Positions 19,984 through 30,300 of a stretch of DNA of 64,000 nucleotides are shown piece by piece (the stretch's first letter is position 1; each line of letters opens with the position of its first letter). The translations under genes were made by a program, and so were the position numbers. A model generated the notes under the pieces. The model searched no databases, was not told the origin of the DNA, and was given only the letters and a program-made list of their open reading frames with translations. Source of the DNA: Isochrysis galbana (Eukaryota; Haptophyta; Isochrysidales; Isochrysidaceae); contig CM030934.1 of assembly GCA_018136815.1 (NCBI GenBank), positions 4,413,587 to 4,477,586 on the forward strand, in the 5' to 3' direction.

Positions 19984-21135
19984 CTAGCTCAAGCCAGCTT
20001 TACTTATTCGCAGTCCTGCCTTACCCTTCGTCCGCTTCTTGAAAACTACGGCACCCCCACTTGTGCCTGAGTCATCATTTGTATCCGCCGCTTCCGCTGC
20101 CTTCCGAATGATCTCAGGCACCGCATAGTGTGTCTTCACGTGTTCGACCAAGTCGTGTCGATCATCGACGTAGTCATCATCAACAGATACTTCATTTCCA
20201 CGCTGACGCTTCGTCCTATGCTTCGCCTCTTTCACAGCTGCAGAGCTCTCACTTGGTTCAACAACAGTCCATTTCCCAAGTCCAGTGGCCTCGTCGATAT
20301 CTACTGCAGGGGTGGACACGTCTGAGCTCTCAGGCTCTTGTGCTACCCCGCCAGATTCGTGAGCTTCTTGATGCTCAGCTGGTTTCGCATCCGCAACAAA
20401 CCATGCGCTCTCTGTAGCTGTGCTATTGTGAGCAGCAAAATGCGAAGCTCCTGTAGCTAGAGCGCCGCCACCCTGTCCCTGATCGACCGCGCCGCATGAT
20501 TGCACCCATTCTGGCGGTGCTTCCCATTGTGTAACGCCACGGTCGACATGATAGTAATATGGCACACCTTCAGGTGAGAAACCACACTGCCATCCGCCAA
20601 GATGCGCCTGCGACGACAAATCGGCCAAGCCTTCTGCCGGCAAGACAGTTTCGGGCATCGTTGTTCTAGCACTGATGTCCCCCGGCCTATCCCACCGTGA
20701 CTCTCCTGTATTCTCGTTGACATAGTACACTCGCCCATCCGGGTTGGTCTGAGCTCTCCATCCGGGCAGGAGTGGAGGTGCAATCCCTTTGGGAAGTTCT
20801 CTGGCCGCCTTGATCTTAGCTTCGAGCTCCGCCAGTCGCAATGACCGATCAGCAGCGCCCTCAAAAGTTCCGGGCGATCGCGCAATCGAAGAGCTACCTT
20901 GGCTTCGAGAGTCCTCCTTGAGATATTTCTGCATTGCTTCTTGCTCAATCCTTTCCATCTCTTTACTGAGCTCCTTCTGGTCAGCTCTTCGCTCTCGCCC
21001 CCGTTTGCGCATGTCTCGCATGAATAGCTCAACTATCTCCTTGTGCTTACGCCCATTCTCGTGAAAGGAGATGGATGCCTTCGAGCCGCTTATGAAGATC
21101 TTGCAATACTCGCACCAATGCTTTGCCTGCGACAC
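19984..21135 (-). CDS. WBP4: WBP4/FBP21-like spliceosomal protein: U1-type zinc finger plus two WW domains
   Basis: This is an intronless ORF of 383 residues. Residues 7-31 form a matrin/U1-like C2H2 finger (C8, C11, H25, H31: WCEYCKIF...SFHENGRKH). A charged coiled coil fills about residues 35-75. WW domain 1 is at 124-151 (LPGWRAQTNPDGRVYYVNEN...SRWDRP) and WW domain 2 at 180-208 (GGWQCGFSPEGVPYYYH...TQWEAP). The C-terminus VVFKKRTKGKAGLR resembles the conserved FBP21 tail. In other eukaryotes WBP4 joins the pre-catalytic spliceosome, and its WW domains bind Pro-rich splicing factors. Domain order and finger-to-tail layout make the call firm. Confidence 0.9.
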   Translation of the reverse strand: MSQAKHWCEYCKIFISGSKASISFHENGRKHKEIVELFMRDMRKRGRERRADQKELSKEMERIEQEAMQKYLKEDSRSQGSSSIARSPGTFEGAADRSLRLAELEAKIKAARELPKGIAPPLLPGWRAQTNPDGRVYYVNENTGESRWDRPGDISARTTMPETVLPAEGLADLSSQAHLGGWQCGFSPEGVPYYYHVDRGVTQWEAPPEWVQSCGAVDQGQGGGALATGASHFAAHNSTATESAWFVADAKPAEHQEAHESGGVAQEPESSDVSTPAVDIDEATGLGKWTVVEPSESSAAVKEAKHRTKRQRGNEVSVDDDYVDDRHDLVEHVKTHYAVPEIIRKAAEAADTNDDSGTSGGAVVFKKRTKGKAGLRISKAGLS

Positions 21136-22650
21136 CCAGTATTCGGTCCTGCGAGCCGAGGACGCAGACGGCGTGAGGAGATGGCGTAGTGACGTGAGCA
21201 GGAGGCGGCGGGGGGGGGCTCACATTGCGTCTTGGTGCCTGAAGCGAACGAGCCGGGGAGGGTAGAGAAAGGGGGAGGGAGGGTGGGGGGTTCGACGGCC
21301 GGGGCGCGGGAGTGCTGCAGCAAAGCAGTGAGGCGCGGGGGTGAAAGCCCCCCTTACTTTAGTACTCTAAAGCTGGTAGATCAGTAGAACAATATTGTCG
21401 TAGATATGTTACCCCCCAGGAGCTAGGAGCCAACGCCCTCCAGGAGCTACCGGGGGCCCCCGAGAGCTATCGGGGGGAAATTTTGTCCGATCGCCAACAG
21501 CCTCACCGAGAGCTACCGGGGAGGACCGAGACAATCTCTGACCCACGACCCGGGCCCCTTTTTAGTGCACGAGGGGAGGCGCCGCAAGGCAGGTTGTTGA
21601 AGGGTAGAAGAGGAGCGTGAAGGCGTGGTGCGTGGTGGCATAGCACGATACTAGGCCACGCGTGGGGCGAGAATATTAAAAGGTTTTTTTTCTTCTCTCC
21701 CTCCCCTTTTTTTTTTTTTTTTGCTCCTCTCCGTGGCTCGCTCTCCTTTCTCTCCCCCCCCCCTCGTCAAGCGGGGTTGTGCGCGTCGCTCATGAGTGCC
21801 ACTCATGCATGGGGATGCATCGGGGCGGCCTAAGGCTTTTACAGCCTGCTAGATGGGATGGCAGGGTGGAATGCTTGCTGAGCGCGCATTCGAAAGCGCT
21901 GGCTCACCTTAAGCAGTCCTCACCAGACGCACGTCAACTATCGTTAAAACGATAGGGTCCTGGAGCGCGCGCCGCTCCCCTCCTCCTCCTCCTTTGCCGC
22001 CACCCCCGCCGCGACGGACGATCGGGCCAAGCTCGACAACGCTCGCACTCGAAGCGCCCGCGAGCGGGCGCTCCCCCGACCCAGGTGCGCACGAGACTCG
22101 TCCCGTGCCGACCCTCGACAGCCATGCACCAGCAAGGCCACTATGCCCAGCATGGCCACCACAGCCACAGCCCCCAACTCCTCCCAGCCACTCAAGGCCA
22201 CCCGGCAACTGTGACAAGCCGGCTCAGAGCCGCACCCCATAGGGAAAGCTGCAAGGCTGGGCTTCTACACCGCCGCGACACTGACCTCGTGCAACAGCAC
22301 GAGGCACAGGCCTGGCCAGACCCCTCTCCAACCCCATGGGGGGAACAGCCAAGCTGGTGCGTAGCAATGTCTACACCAGGGGAACGAACTGGCTGACCAC
22401 CTTACGTTGAGAGATCCCCGAGATGCGAACGATGCGTGATGCAAAGCGCAGTATGCAGAGCTTGCGTTCTGCAAATATGTTACGATCGGCAATGAACACA
22501 TATACCTTGCTTTCCAGCTTCTAGCCTTTAGCAAATGTTGGTTGTGCTATTGCAAATGGATGGTTGGAGATTTGAGGTCAGGGATGCAGAGAAACTCGGG
22601 TACCGAACGCAACACAATAGGGGCTCTCATCCACTTCCCTCATGTCTCGA
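21136..22650. other. Intergenic region with repeats
   Basis: No gene was recognised. It holds a solo arm of the palindrome element (21404-21545), poly-T and poly-C runs (21686-21770), the hairpin motif CTATCGTTAAAACGATAG (21930-21947) and a Pro/His-rich ORF (22085-22396) without recognisable features. Confidence 0.55.
21404..21545 (+). repeat. Solo arm of the GATAGCTATC palindrome element
   Basis: It starts TATGTTACCCCCCAGGAGC, then GAGCCAACGCCC, GGGGGCCCCCGAGAGCTATC, TCCGATCGCCAACAGCC and AGGACCGAGACAATC. The same words occur in the same order at 31669-31800 and, reversed, at 33527-33608. No partner arm lies nearby. Confidence 0.8.
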
Positions 22651-22816
22651 CCTCGATTTGTGCGCTATCAAGGAGCGGGAGCACCGACCTTCGGCCTTGA
22701 GTGCCACTCATGCACTCCCGTTGAGGGCCGCTACCTCGATTTGTGCGCTATCAAGGAGCGGGAGCACCGACCTTCGGCCTTGAGTGCCACTCATGCACTC
22801 CCGTTGAGGGCCGCTA
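22651..22816. repeat. 83-bp direct tandem duplication overlapping the 3' end of the VTT gene
   Basis: The units 22651-22733 and 22734-22816 are identical by eye, each starting CCTCGATTTGTGCGC. The length is not a multiple of three, so it changes frame in the overlapping minus-strand gene. Confidence 0.9.
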
Positions 22817-23544
22817 CCTCGTGCTTCCTCCATCATGGCCTCCGCTTCAATATGTCGAAGTTCTCGCCTGGTGACGACCCCTCCGTACACCCCCAATAGT
22901 ATCAGCATGATCGCAGCTAGAGTCAAGGATATTGTGTGCCAAAAGGATGCCTCACTGATGCCATCGTCACCGATGCCTCTAGCAGCCGTGCCAAGGGTCA
23001 CAAATTCCAAGGTTGTATACACCTCCACAACAAAGAGCGCAGCAATAAACGCTGGCCAACGCACCCCCAGGAGACCGAAGCCATAATTTTTCAATACGAT
23101 TGGTATATAAGAGGCGCGAACCAAAAAGCAGAGGCGGATTGGATCGCGCGATACCGCTCGTTCCATGGCCTTCAGCAGCTTCATGTTTCTCAGCCGTCTG
23201 CTGCAAGTCTGCCTGCCACACCTCTGCCCGATGAAGAATGAAGCGAGTGAGCCGAGCACTTTGCCGGTGTAGACGATGATAAATGCTCTTCCGAAGCCGA
23301 AAACGTAGGCCGCCAGCAACTCTACCGGTGTGGAGGGTAGGAGAAACACAATCCATGTGGCAATCATGAGCGAGGAGGCAAGAGCGAGTGTGAGGGGTGC
23401 CGCATCCCGCCACCGCTCCGCGTAATCCTCGAGCCCTGTGAATGCCTTGGACCATGCGTCATGTGCGATGACGACCAGCCCAACAGTGAACAGCGCCAGT
23501 ACGGCCAACGTGCCCACCAGTATGTGCGGCCTACCCACACCCAT
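22708..23544 (-). CDS. VTT (TVP38/TMEM64/DedA-like) membrane protein
   Basis: This is an intronless ORF of 278 residues. Hydrophobic segments lie at about residues 8-30, 50-75, 80-105, 150-180 and 205-232. The family core is visible: an FLLPSTPVELLAAYVFGFGRA re-entrant segment, GKVLGSLASFFIGQRCGR, and FLVRASYIPIVLKNYGFGLLGVRW with its conserved Arg, Pro and Gly. VTT proteins such as TMEM64, TMEM41B and Tvp38 sit in the Golgi/ER or plastid membranes. Several act as lipid scramblases. The last 25 residues are encoded within an 83-bp tandem duplication, so the present stop may be secondary. Confidence 0.85.
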   Translation of the reverse strand: MGVGRPHILVGTLAVLALFTVGLVVIAHDAWSKAFTGLEDYAERWRDAAPLTLALASSLMIATWIVFLLPSTPVELLAAYVFGFGRAFIIVYTGKVLGSLASFFIGQRCGRQTCSRRLRNMKLLKAMERAVSRDPIRLCFLVRASYIPIVLKNYGFGLLGVRWPAFIAALFVVEVYTTLEFVTLGTAARGIGDDGISEASFWHTISLTLAAIMLILLGVYGGVVTRRELRHIEAEAMMEEARGSGPQRECMSGTQGRRSVLPLLDSAQIEVAALNGSA

Positions 23545-23644
23545 CGACTGCCGCCCGCGGGATGCGACCCCTCTTTTCTTTTAATATAGAGTTCACACTA
23601 GCTGATAGCTGTGATCTCCAAATCATCGTCCCTTCTGCCTCCTC

Positions 23645-23950
23645 GTTAGAACTTATAGCGTCATATGACATCTTGTTAGCTAGCATTCCTAGCCACATAC
23701 ACCGGACGAGCCATACGCCAACCGCGCACACCCCCATCGCGGGGTAGGGGCTCCGTTGCCGTCGAAGGGCTTCGGTCCCGCAGCACTAAGGTTATATTAA
23801 CACAACAATAAAACTCTGACGCTCCCCCATCGCCAAAGGCGAAACCCTGATTCTCCCAATCGTTGCCATTCCCGAGTTCCCGAGAAAGGTACAAGCTTAC
23901 CTTCAAGGTTGAAATGTGCTCAAGCGTCAAAGACATAGGCCAGCAACAAT
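23645..23950 (+). repeat. 305-bp dispersed repeat family R1, copy 1
   Basis: It starts GTTAGAACTTATAGCGTC and ends GACATAGGCCAGCAA. A copy with a few substitutions and short indels lies at 58195-58512 in the same orientation. It holds no open frame longer than about 85 codons and is probably a non-autonomous transposon. Confidence 0.9.
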
Positions 23951-24739
23951 TCTTCGCCTAAGTCGGCGGCATCCAAACCTGTAACATTCCTGCGTCGTTG
24001 TCGTTGTGGGTCAATGTACCCGCTTCACTATAAGTAAAAGGGGGGGGGGGCTGAGCTACTCTCGGGAGTTTTTTTTTCGCGTTTCAAGTGAATCTCAGAA
24101 CTACGGTGGCGGCCGCCCCGGTCGGAGGGTTGCCGAGGCTGCCGGTCACCTCGGAGGCCACCATGCCACGCTCAGGTGTGCGCCGCCCTCCCACACCCCC
24201 TGGGAGTCCTGCGGCCGTTCCTCCTTGCACCCGGCGGGCCCACACGCCTCTGGGGCTTGGTTCGCGCATGCGCGCTCGCACCCCGCAGGGGGGGGGGGGC
24301 TACAACCCTACTAGTATATAGTATAGCGCTGCTGCTCGTATTTCGAGCTCCAATGATTGGCGAACGTCTCGGAGCGCCGCACGCCTCAGCTCGCGCCGCC
24401 TGCAGCAGCCCTTGCAGCCTCGCAATCTCTGCCTCGGCCTCGCCCAGAGGGTCGCCTCTCATGGCCACCTCGGGGTGGGGGGCGGGGAGGGCAGGGGAGA
24501 GGGCCTGCCACCGGCCACCGGCCGGGCACCACGTTGAGTCTTTTGGTGAACTTCGACGTCGTTGTAAAATATATTATACTCTTGATACTATGATTACTGG
24601 GCGACGGAGCGAGGCGACGGGAGCACGCATGCGGGAGGGGAATTCGTGGCAACGGGGGGGCTCACCCGATGCGGAAAAAAAACGACGAACTTATATTTCT
24701 CACGCCCTTTTACGAAGAGTTTCCAAACCTATCTGCTTA
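23951..24739. other. Intergenic region left of the copia-type element
   Basis: There are G runs at 24040-24050 and 24287-24299, but no recognised gene. Frames across it are Arg/Pro-rich. It may include the degraded 5' part of the retroelement. Confidence 0.45.
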
Positions 24740-24741
24740 CC

Positions 24742-24963
24742 CATGAGCCATGAGATCAACCAGAGGTTCGAAGAAATCATTCGAAACGATAAGGTTGATC
24801 CTCAGCGCGGCGTCGACAATGCGATTAAATTTGCGGAGGTGCTCGCGGAGACTCGTTTCCGCGTAGAGAACCACGAGCTAGGTCGGTCGGCGCTCTCGTG
24901 TGTCAATCTCTGCCAACGGTACCTTAGCCCTTACGAACAGGCCCGGGTGAGGCGTCATCAATC
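24742..24963 (+). pseudogene. Gag C-terminal fragment related to the Gag ORF at 35725
   Basis: MSHEINQRFEEIIRNDKV, then DPQRG, AIKFAEVLAETRF and SCVNLCQRYLSPYE match the end of the 35725-37425 ORF residue pattern (MNDRFAHLIRSDT, HPGRG, AAKFQELLNQAKF, SCVSISERQLSGYE). After about 24965 the reading frame is lost. Confidence 0.7.
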
Positions 24964-25015
24964 CCGGACCTCGACGAAGCAAACTGTGGCTAGCGTACCG
25001 ACTAAGGCGGATGTG

Positions 25016-25217
25016 GAGACTTCCGCGTGGATCTGGCCAAGGAACGCTACCCGTCGATGTGGGCACTCATCGAGCCTTACATGGGCCGTTGGTGCAAGGC
25101 AACCCTCATGCTCGTCGGCGACTACTCCGACGAGTACGACAAGATCCCAGTCCCAAAGACCAGATACATTGGAGAGCAGGCCGCCCTCGCGTACCTCTGC
25201 ATGGAATACATCATGGC
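25016..25217 (+). pseudogene. Second Gag-like fragment, cut by the gap
   Basis: The frame FRVDLAKERYPSMWALIEPY, then MGRWCKATLMLVGDYSDEYD and YIGEQAALAYLCMEYIM, is open up to the N run. It is helical in character and fits a capsid region in front of the zinc knuckle. Family assignment rests mainly on position. Confidence 0.5.
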
Positions 25218-25317
25218 NNNNNNNNNNNNNNNNNNNNNNNNNNNNNNNNNNNNNNNNNNNNNNNNNNNNNNNNNNNNNNNNNNNNNNNNNNNNNNNNNNN
25301 NNNNNNNNNNNNNNNNN
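25218..25317. other. Assembly gap (100 N)
   Basis: A run of exactly 100 N is a scaffold placeholder. The true length and reading frame across it are unknown. Confidence 0.99.
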
Positions 25318-26163
25318 TCAAGGATGACACGGATGCCATCAAGAAGGCCTATGAGGCGGGCTTCAAGGCTGGCCAAGGTGGGCGTGGAGGTGGTAGGAGC
25401 AACAACAACAAGGACAAGAAGCCTTGCTCCCACTGCGACCGCATGCACACGGGCATCTGCTGGTCCAACCCCGACACCGCGCACTTGATCGATTGGGACA
25501 AGGTGCCGGAGGGCCTCCAAGCCAAGATCAAGGCCAACCTCTATGATGCCAAGATGAAGAAGGAAAACAAGCAAAGTGGTGGACGCCTCACCTTCACCTG
25601 CAACAAGATCTGTGCAACCACGACCAAGAACACCGAGGATGATGCGTTACGCATCCTCATCGACTCGGGCGCCACCGGGGCGGACTACTTCAACGACATC
25701 AGCTTCTTCCCTTACGGCGTGGATGAGACGCGCACGGACATGGTTGAGGTGGCAAGTGGCAAGGCAATCAAGACTTGGGGCACCGGCACCGCCAAGTTCC
25801 TTGCACTTGTGCGCCCCCAAGCCGGTGCACCCCTTGGATGGCATGTGGTCGAGAAGCCCGACGCATCATTTGGTCCATTCAAACGCAACATGCTCTCCAC
25901 CCACAAGGCGTGCTCACGCAATGATGATATGAAGTGCATCATGGGCAAGGTGAATGGCTTTGAACTTCCGGGAGGTGCATTCATGCCTTTCACCATGGGT
26001 GACGACTCCCAAGGCTTCTATGTGGATGTACGGCCCATCCCCAAGGGCGAGACGACCAAGGCGTACTCGCTTGGACCGTACACCACCGACAAGCACAAGG
26101 ACATGCACGCCACGCATGAGGAGGCAAACCGACAAGCACAAGGACATGCACGCCACGCATGAG
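25318..26163 (+). pseudogene. Copia-type Gag-Pol segment: zinc-knuckle-like motif and aspartic protease
   Basis: An open frame of about 280 codons follows the gap. KPCSHCDRMHTGICW resembles a nucleocapsid knuckle. ALRILIDSGATG is the D-S-G-A active site of a retrotransposon protease. The frame ends early because a 43-bp tandem duplication (26086-26171) shifts it; the integrase continues in another frame. Confidence 0.8.
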
Positions 26164-26171
26164 GAGGCAAA
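26086..26171. repeat. 43-bp tandem duplication that breaks the Pol frame
   Basis: Copies 26086-26128 and 26129-26171 both read CCGACAAGCACAAGGACATG onward. Because 43 is not a multiple of three, the second copy puts the integrase in a new frame. Confidence 0.95.
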
Positions 26172-26735
26172 GGAGATTTGGCGCGCGCGACTTGGATCGC
26201 CTAGCGATGATCGCCTCCGCCGCCTGCCGGACTACTCCGTCGACGTGCCCGCCAACCTCAAGCGCCTTCAAGCAAGGAAGGCGGAAGACGTCAACGAGGT
26301 CGCGCTCAAGGCCAATGCGCAACGTCGACCCGGAGGCGGAGGAGGAGGACCATGGATGACAAGCGCCGTCGGGGACGTTATCACCAACGACATCCTCACT
26401 ATGCCTTGCCGCAGCGTGCTCACGGGCTACAAGTACGTGGACGTGTTCTACGACGTCTTCTCCGGCCTCGTGTTCGCGTATCCCATGCGCTTCAAGTCGG
26501 AGCATCCAACGATGTTGCAGCGCTTCTTGGCGGACACGCAAGGGTTCTTCATCGTGAAGCGCTTGCACTCGGACAATGAGCCCGTGCTCAAGAGCGACAA
26601 GGTGCAAGAGATTTGCGATAGCAACTTGATCCGCAAGCAAGAGAGCAACCCGTACGAGCCGTGGGGCAACCCTGCGGAAATCGCGGTCAAGTTGCTCGAG
26701 CGCACCATGCGTCCATTGCTCCTGGGGTGCAATGC
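26129..26735 (+). pseudogene. Copia-type integrase region
   Basis: The frame shows a pre-integrase part (LGSPSDDRLRRLPDYS) and a core with the three acidic positions: D in TNDILTMP, D in RLHSDNEPVLKS and E in NPAEIAVKLLE. The zinc-binding HHCC part is not seen. It ends where the mosaic region begins. Confidence 0.8.
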
Positions 26736-26739
26736 ACCT

Positions 26740-27000
26740 TCATCGACGAGAAGCCAATCAAGGAAGTGGGACGCGCCATCCCACTAGGTGAGACCCTCCG
26801 CTACAAGCGCGACGGCATCCGCAAGTCACGCATGTACGTGCGAGGACCATGGATGACAAGCGCCGTTGGGGACGTCATCACCAACGACATCGTGAAGCGC
26901 TTGCACTCGGACAATGAGCCCGTGCTCAAGAGCGACAAGGTAGGGTCTCACCTAGTGGGATGGCGCGTCCCACTTCCTTGATCGGCTTCTCGTCGACAAC
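26740..27000. repeat. Fold-back mosaic of integrase pieces
   Basis: The arms are 26743-26800 and 26943-27000, near-perfect reverse complements (around GAAGCCAATCAAGGAAGTGG). The loop holds 26842-26891, a copy of 26346-26395, joined directly to 26892-26940, a copy of 26554-26602. This is direct sequence observation; the mechanism is unknown. Confidence 0.85.
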
Positions 27001-27381
27001 GGACGCCATGCAACTCGTACCTCGGCAAGTTCACCGTGGCATTTAGCGAAATGAATCCTCAATCTTGACTTGGTCAATTTTCAACCTTAGAAATTAAAAT
27101 AGCTGTTTGACCGTCCTACTATTAGTTAAAAAGCCACTGTTTGACCGCCCTACCAATTCCCCCTCCTCTATTTGTTATCAAGTGCTAATCAAGAGCCATT
27201 CAACACTCCACAGCCACATCCATATGCACACATGCCGTGCGATCGCGTTCCCCGGAGGGTGGGGAGGGCAGGAGGCGCCTCCCCATTGACTCCTATTATA
27301 ACAATAGTTGCCAAGTAAGGAAGGTAGAAGATGTCAACGAGGTCGCGCTCAAGGTTCCCATACAAACATGTGGGGATGCCA
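27001..27381. other. Spacer with further retroelement scraps
   Basis: The stretch 27318-27350 repeats part of the integrase region (AGACGTCAACGAGGTCGCGC at about 26286-26310). CTGTTTGACCG motifs sit at 27107 and 27138. No gene was recognised. It borders the MTR4 stop. Confidence 0.55.
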
Positions 27382-30300
27382 TCACGTGTACAAACTTGGG
27401 CAAAAAACCACATCACGAACAAGTAACTTTCGAGCCTCCTCGCAATTAGCTTGCAGCTCCTCGTTTCCAACCACCTTCGCAGCATCAATGAGTTGGCGTA
27501 AGAGTTCTTCTAACCGGTGCAAGGCGCGAATGATTGACCCCTCGTAAGCATCGGTCATGCGACAAAGTTCAGCAAACTTAGCACCTTTACACCAATCGTA
27601 AACGATGTCCACGAGACCGGTAGCGAAACGGGCGATGTACTCGTCGACATCAACAGGCAACTTGGCTTCAAGGACGACGGTGGCAATGCGCCTAGCCATT
27701 TCTCGAAGCTTCTCCACAGGCTGCCTCATGCTATGTTCCCGGATGAGAGCAATCGGATCCTCTTTCTTCCCGTCTTTCCCTTTTGCATTGCTAAATCCAT
27801 GCTCTGCCACAAGGCAAGAAAGCAATGCTGCTAGCCGTGCAGGCTCAAGTTCCTAACATGTAGAAATGTAGACATGGAGGGGCGAGAGCTATGTCGAATA
27901 GGCAATATATCAACGTGGCGGAACGGCTGAGAAGGACGGGCCTAAAATGAGCAAACGCACCTGAAAAGTTCCGGCAAATACTAATTCGGTGATGAGTAAT
28001 TCGTCGGAGGTGCTCACCTGAGGAAGTCGAGGCCTACATCACGAATACTAATAAAGGCAAGACGGCAACCACTTGAGCAGGTCTGTACCGTACCCCCAAT
28101 GACTGTGATGAAGCGTGGTGCAACGAGGCTTACTATTACCTCACACGCCACTCGGCCCTTGTTGCCTATGACGCCATCCTCAGAGAGATGGCCTAAGCGA
28201 CGCAGGACTCGTCGCATACCCCGAAGCTCTTCTTTCATCAAGGCGACTTGCCCCTCTTTGATTTGCCTCCGAACTATCTTCTCCTCGTCTTCCACTATGC
28301 GACGTCGTCGAAGTATGGCAAGGGCATCGTGTAGTTCGGTTTGCATAAGCTTGTCGTCGGCCAAGCGGGCCTGTGCAAATGCGCGAACAAGGTTGAGGCT
28401 ATGGTCCTAGAGAAAGTTCCATGACATCATACATCGATCTCACCTGAACACTTTCAAGCTTGCGCAGAAGCTTGGCGACAGCCTCCTTGTCCTTCTCGAT
28501 CTTGAGATCCTCGAGCGGGTGAAGCTGTGGCATACCATCGGGAAAGCGGCGTTCGACTTCGCGTAGTACCTTGAGAACAGAATATCGGCCATCGGCAGAG
28601 CGGAGGTCTTTCGGTAAGGAGACACGTACCGATGAGAGAGATTCCATCTCCGCCAATCCAAGCGTCACAACATGCGGCTCGGCATTATCAGAATCTCGTG
28701 CGGGCTCAGGTGATCCGCCCCTCTCAACGGCCTGCAGGGCGTCGGGTTCACAGCGGAGCAAAACATCTACCTCGTACTCAGAGGCGTCCCCAAGGGGATC
28801 TGACTTGCCACTCTTTCCTGAGCGAGCCTCGTGCCGCTTGAAGGAAATGATGACGCCCCAGCCCCATTCCGCCGTGTCCTCGCTTTTGCCCTCTTGTAGA
28901 TCTCTCAAGCTTGTAGCTTTATTCGACGGCACTCCAAATTGCGCTAGCCTTCCCGGCTGAAGGAACTGCACCGAGGCAGATGGACGCGTCACATGCGGAC
29001 GCAACTGGGCGCGCAGCACCCTCTCTTGGACAAGTAAAGCATTTAACTCCACTACACGGCTCTCGTTTGGCACAGCAAGATCTGCCGAGGAAAGAAGCGC
29101 GAGGAGCTCGCGCTGCCGCTTCTCAAGATCAGGACGGGCTTGCTGGAGTTGAAAGGTGTAAAATGACTTTTGGATCAGCATCTCAATGTCAGCCGTCTCG
29201 ACGCGAACGCAGTTGAGCAGCATGTTGTAGGATAAATGAAAGCGGGATGTCAATCTATCCGCTGCACCACAGAGCATCTCGCGGACCTGCATTGTCAACA
29301 AGCGTTCTGTGAGTGTTGTGGAGACATAATATTAAATCCATCCATGGCATCAACGGACAGCAAGCACACCTTGGCCAGATCGGTTTTCTCGTCCACCATC
29401 GTGATGACAGTCCCTCGAGCGTCAAGCCCTCGTCGTCCAGCCCGCCCGCTCATCTGGATATATTCGCCTGATGAAAGGTACCGGAATTGGCTGCCATCGA
29501 ACTTAGAGAGATCAGCAAAAATGACCGTCTTCGCGGGCATGTTCAAGCCCATCGCAAAAGTCTCTGTCGCGAATAACAGCTTCACTAGATTCTCCTGCCG
29601 GATACCAGACATATGACACTGAAGTAAGCACGTGCCACACTTTGGCGGAAGCGGGTGCTGTCGTGACCACACGCAAGCAAGACCATATCCATGTATACGG
29701 GGTGCACATGTGATGCGTGCGTTTCTTCCGAGTCGCTAGAAGCCATCACACCTGGAAGAGGATCTCGACGAGCTCCTTGAGCAATGGCAAGAGCCCTGAG
29801 TGGTGGACTGCGATGCCTCGCTGAAGAAGCGGCAACATCGATTCGACTTGTGGTAGCTTCTGGTCATCATCTGATAGTGTCTGCACTGCGTTCTCATAAA
29901 TGGCCGTGATATTTTGGCGCTCCACGTCGGATGTCAGCTCGAGTGAGCTCATCTCCTCTGCTAGCCTCTCGACGATCTTCTTCCCGAAGGCAAAGACAAT
30001 CAGCGGCTCCATGCCCATCGACACGACGGTTCGGACTAACTTGAAGCAGTCAGAAGGACCTCGGCTGCCACCACCACGACCACCTCGACTGCCGCCTCCC
30101 CGGCCGCCGCCGCGGGCCGACTTGGCTGCGGCAGCCTTTGCGGTGTTCGCTGTAGCACGCTCAAAGCCCGAAGGCTTGAATTGACCTCGCTCGTCGACGA
30201 CAAGGTGGAAGCCCGTAGATCCAGCGCCAAACATGTAGTGATGCAATGGTGTCGGTCGGTAGTCGGTGTACACGACATGGCAAGGTTGCGAGTGTAGATG

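Larger units (their letters stand above)
24740..27000 (+). mobile_element. Scrambled Ty1/copia-type LTR retrotransposon remnant
   Basis: In order it holds a Gag C-terminal fragment, a second Gag piece, a scaffold gap, a zinc-knuckle and protease region, an integrase region in a shifted frame, and a mosaic of duplicated and inverted integrase pieces. No long terminal repeats or reverse transcriptase were found. Frames are broken at about 24965, 26130 and 26740, so this copy cannot be active. Confidence 0.8.
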
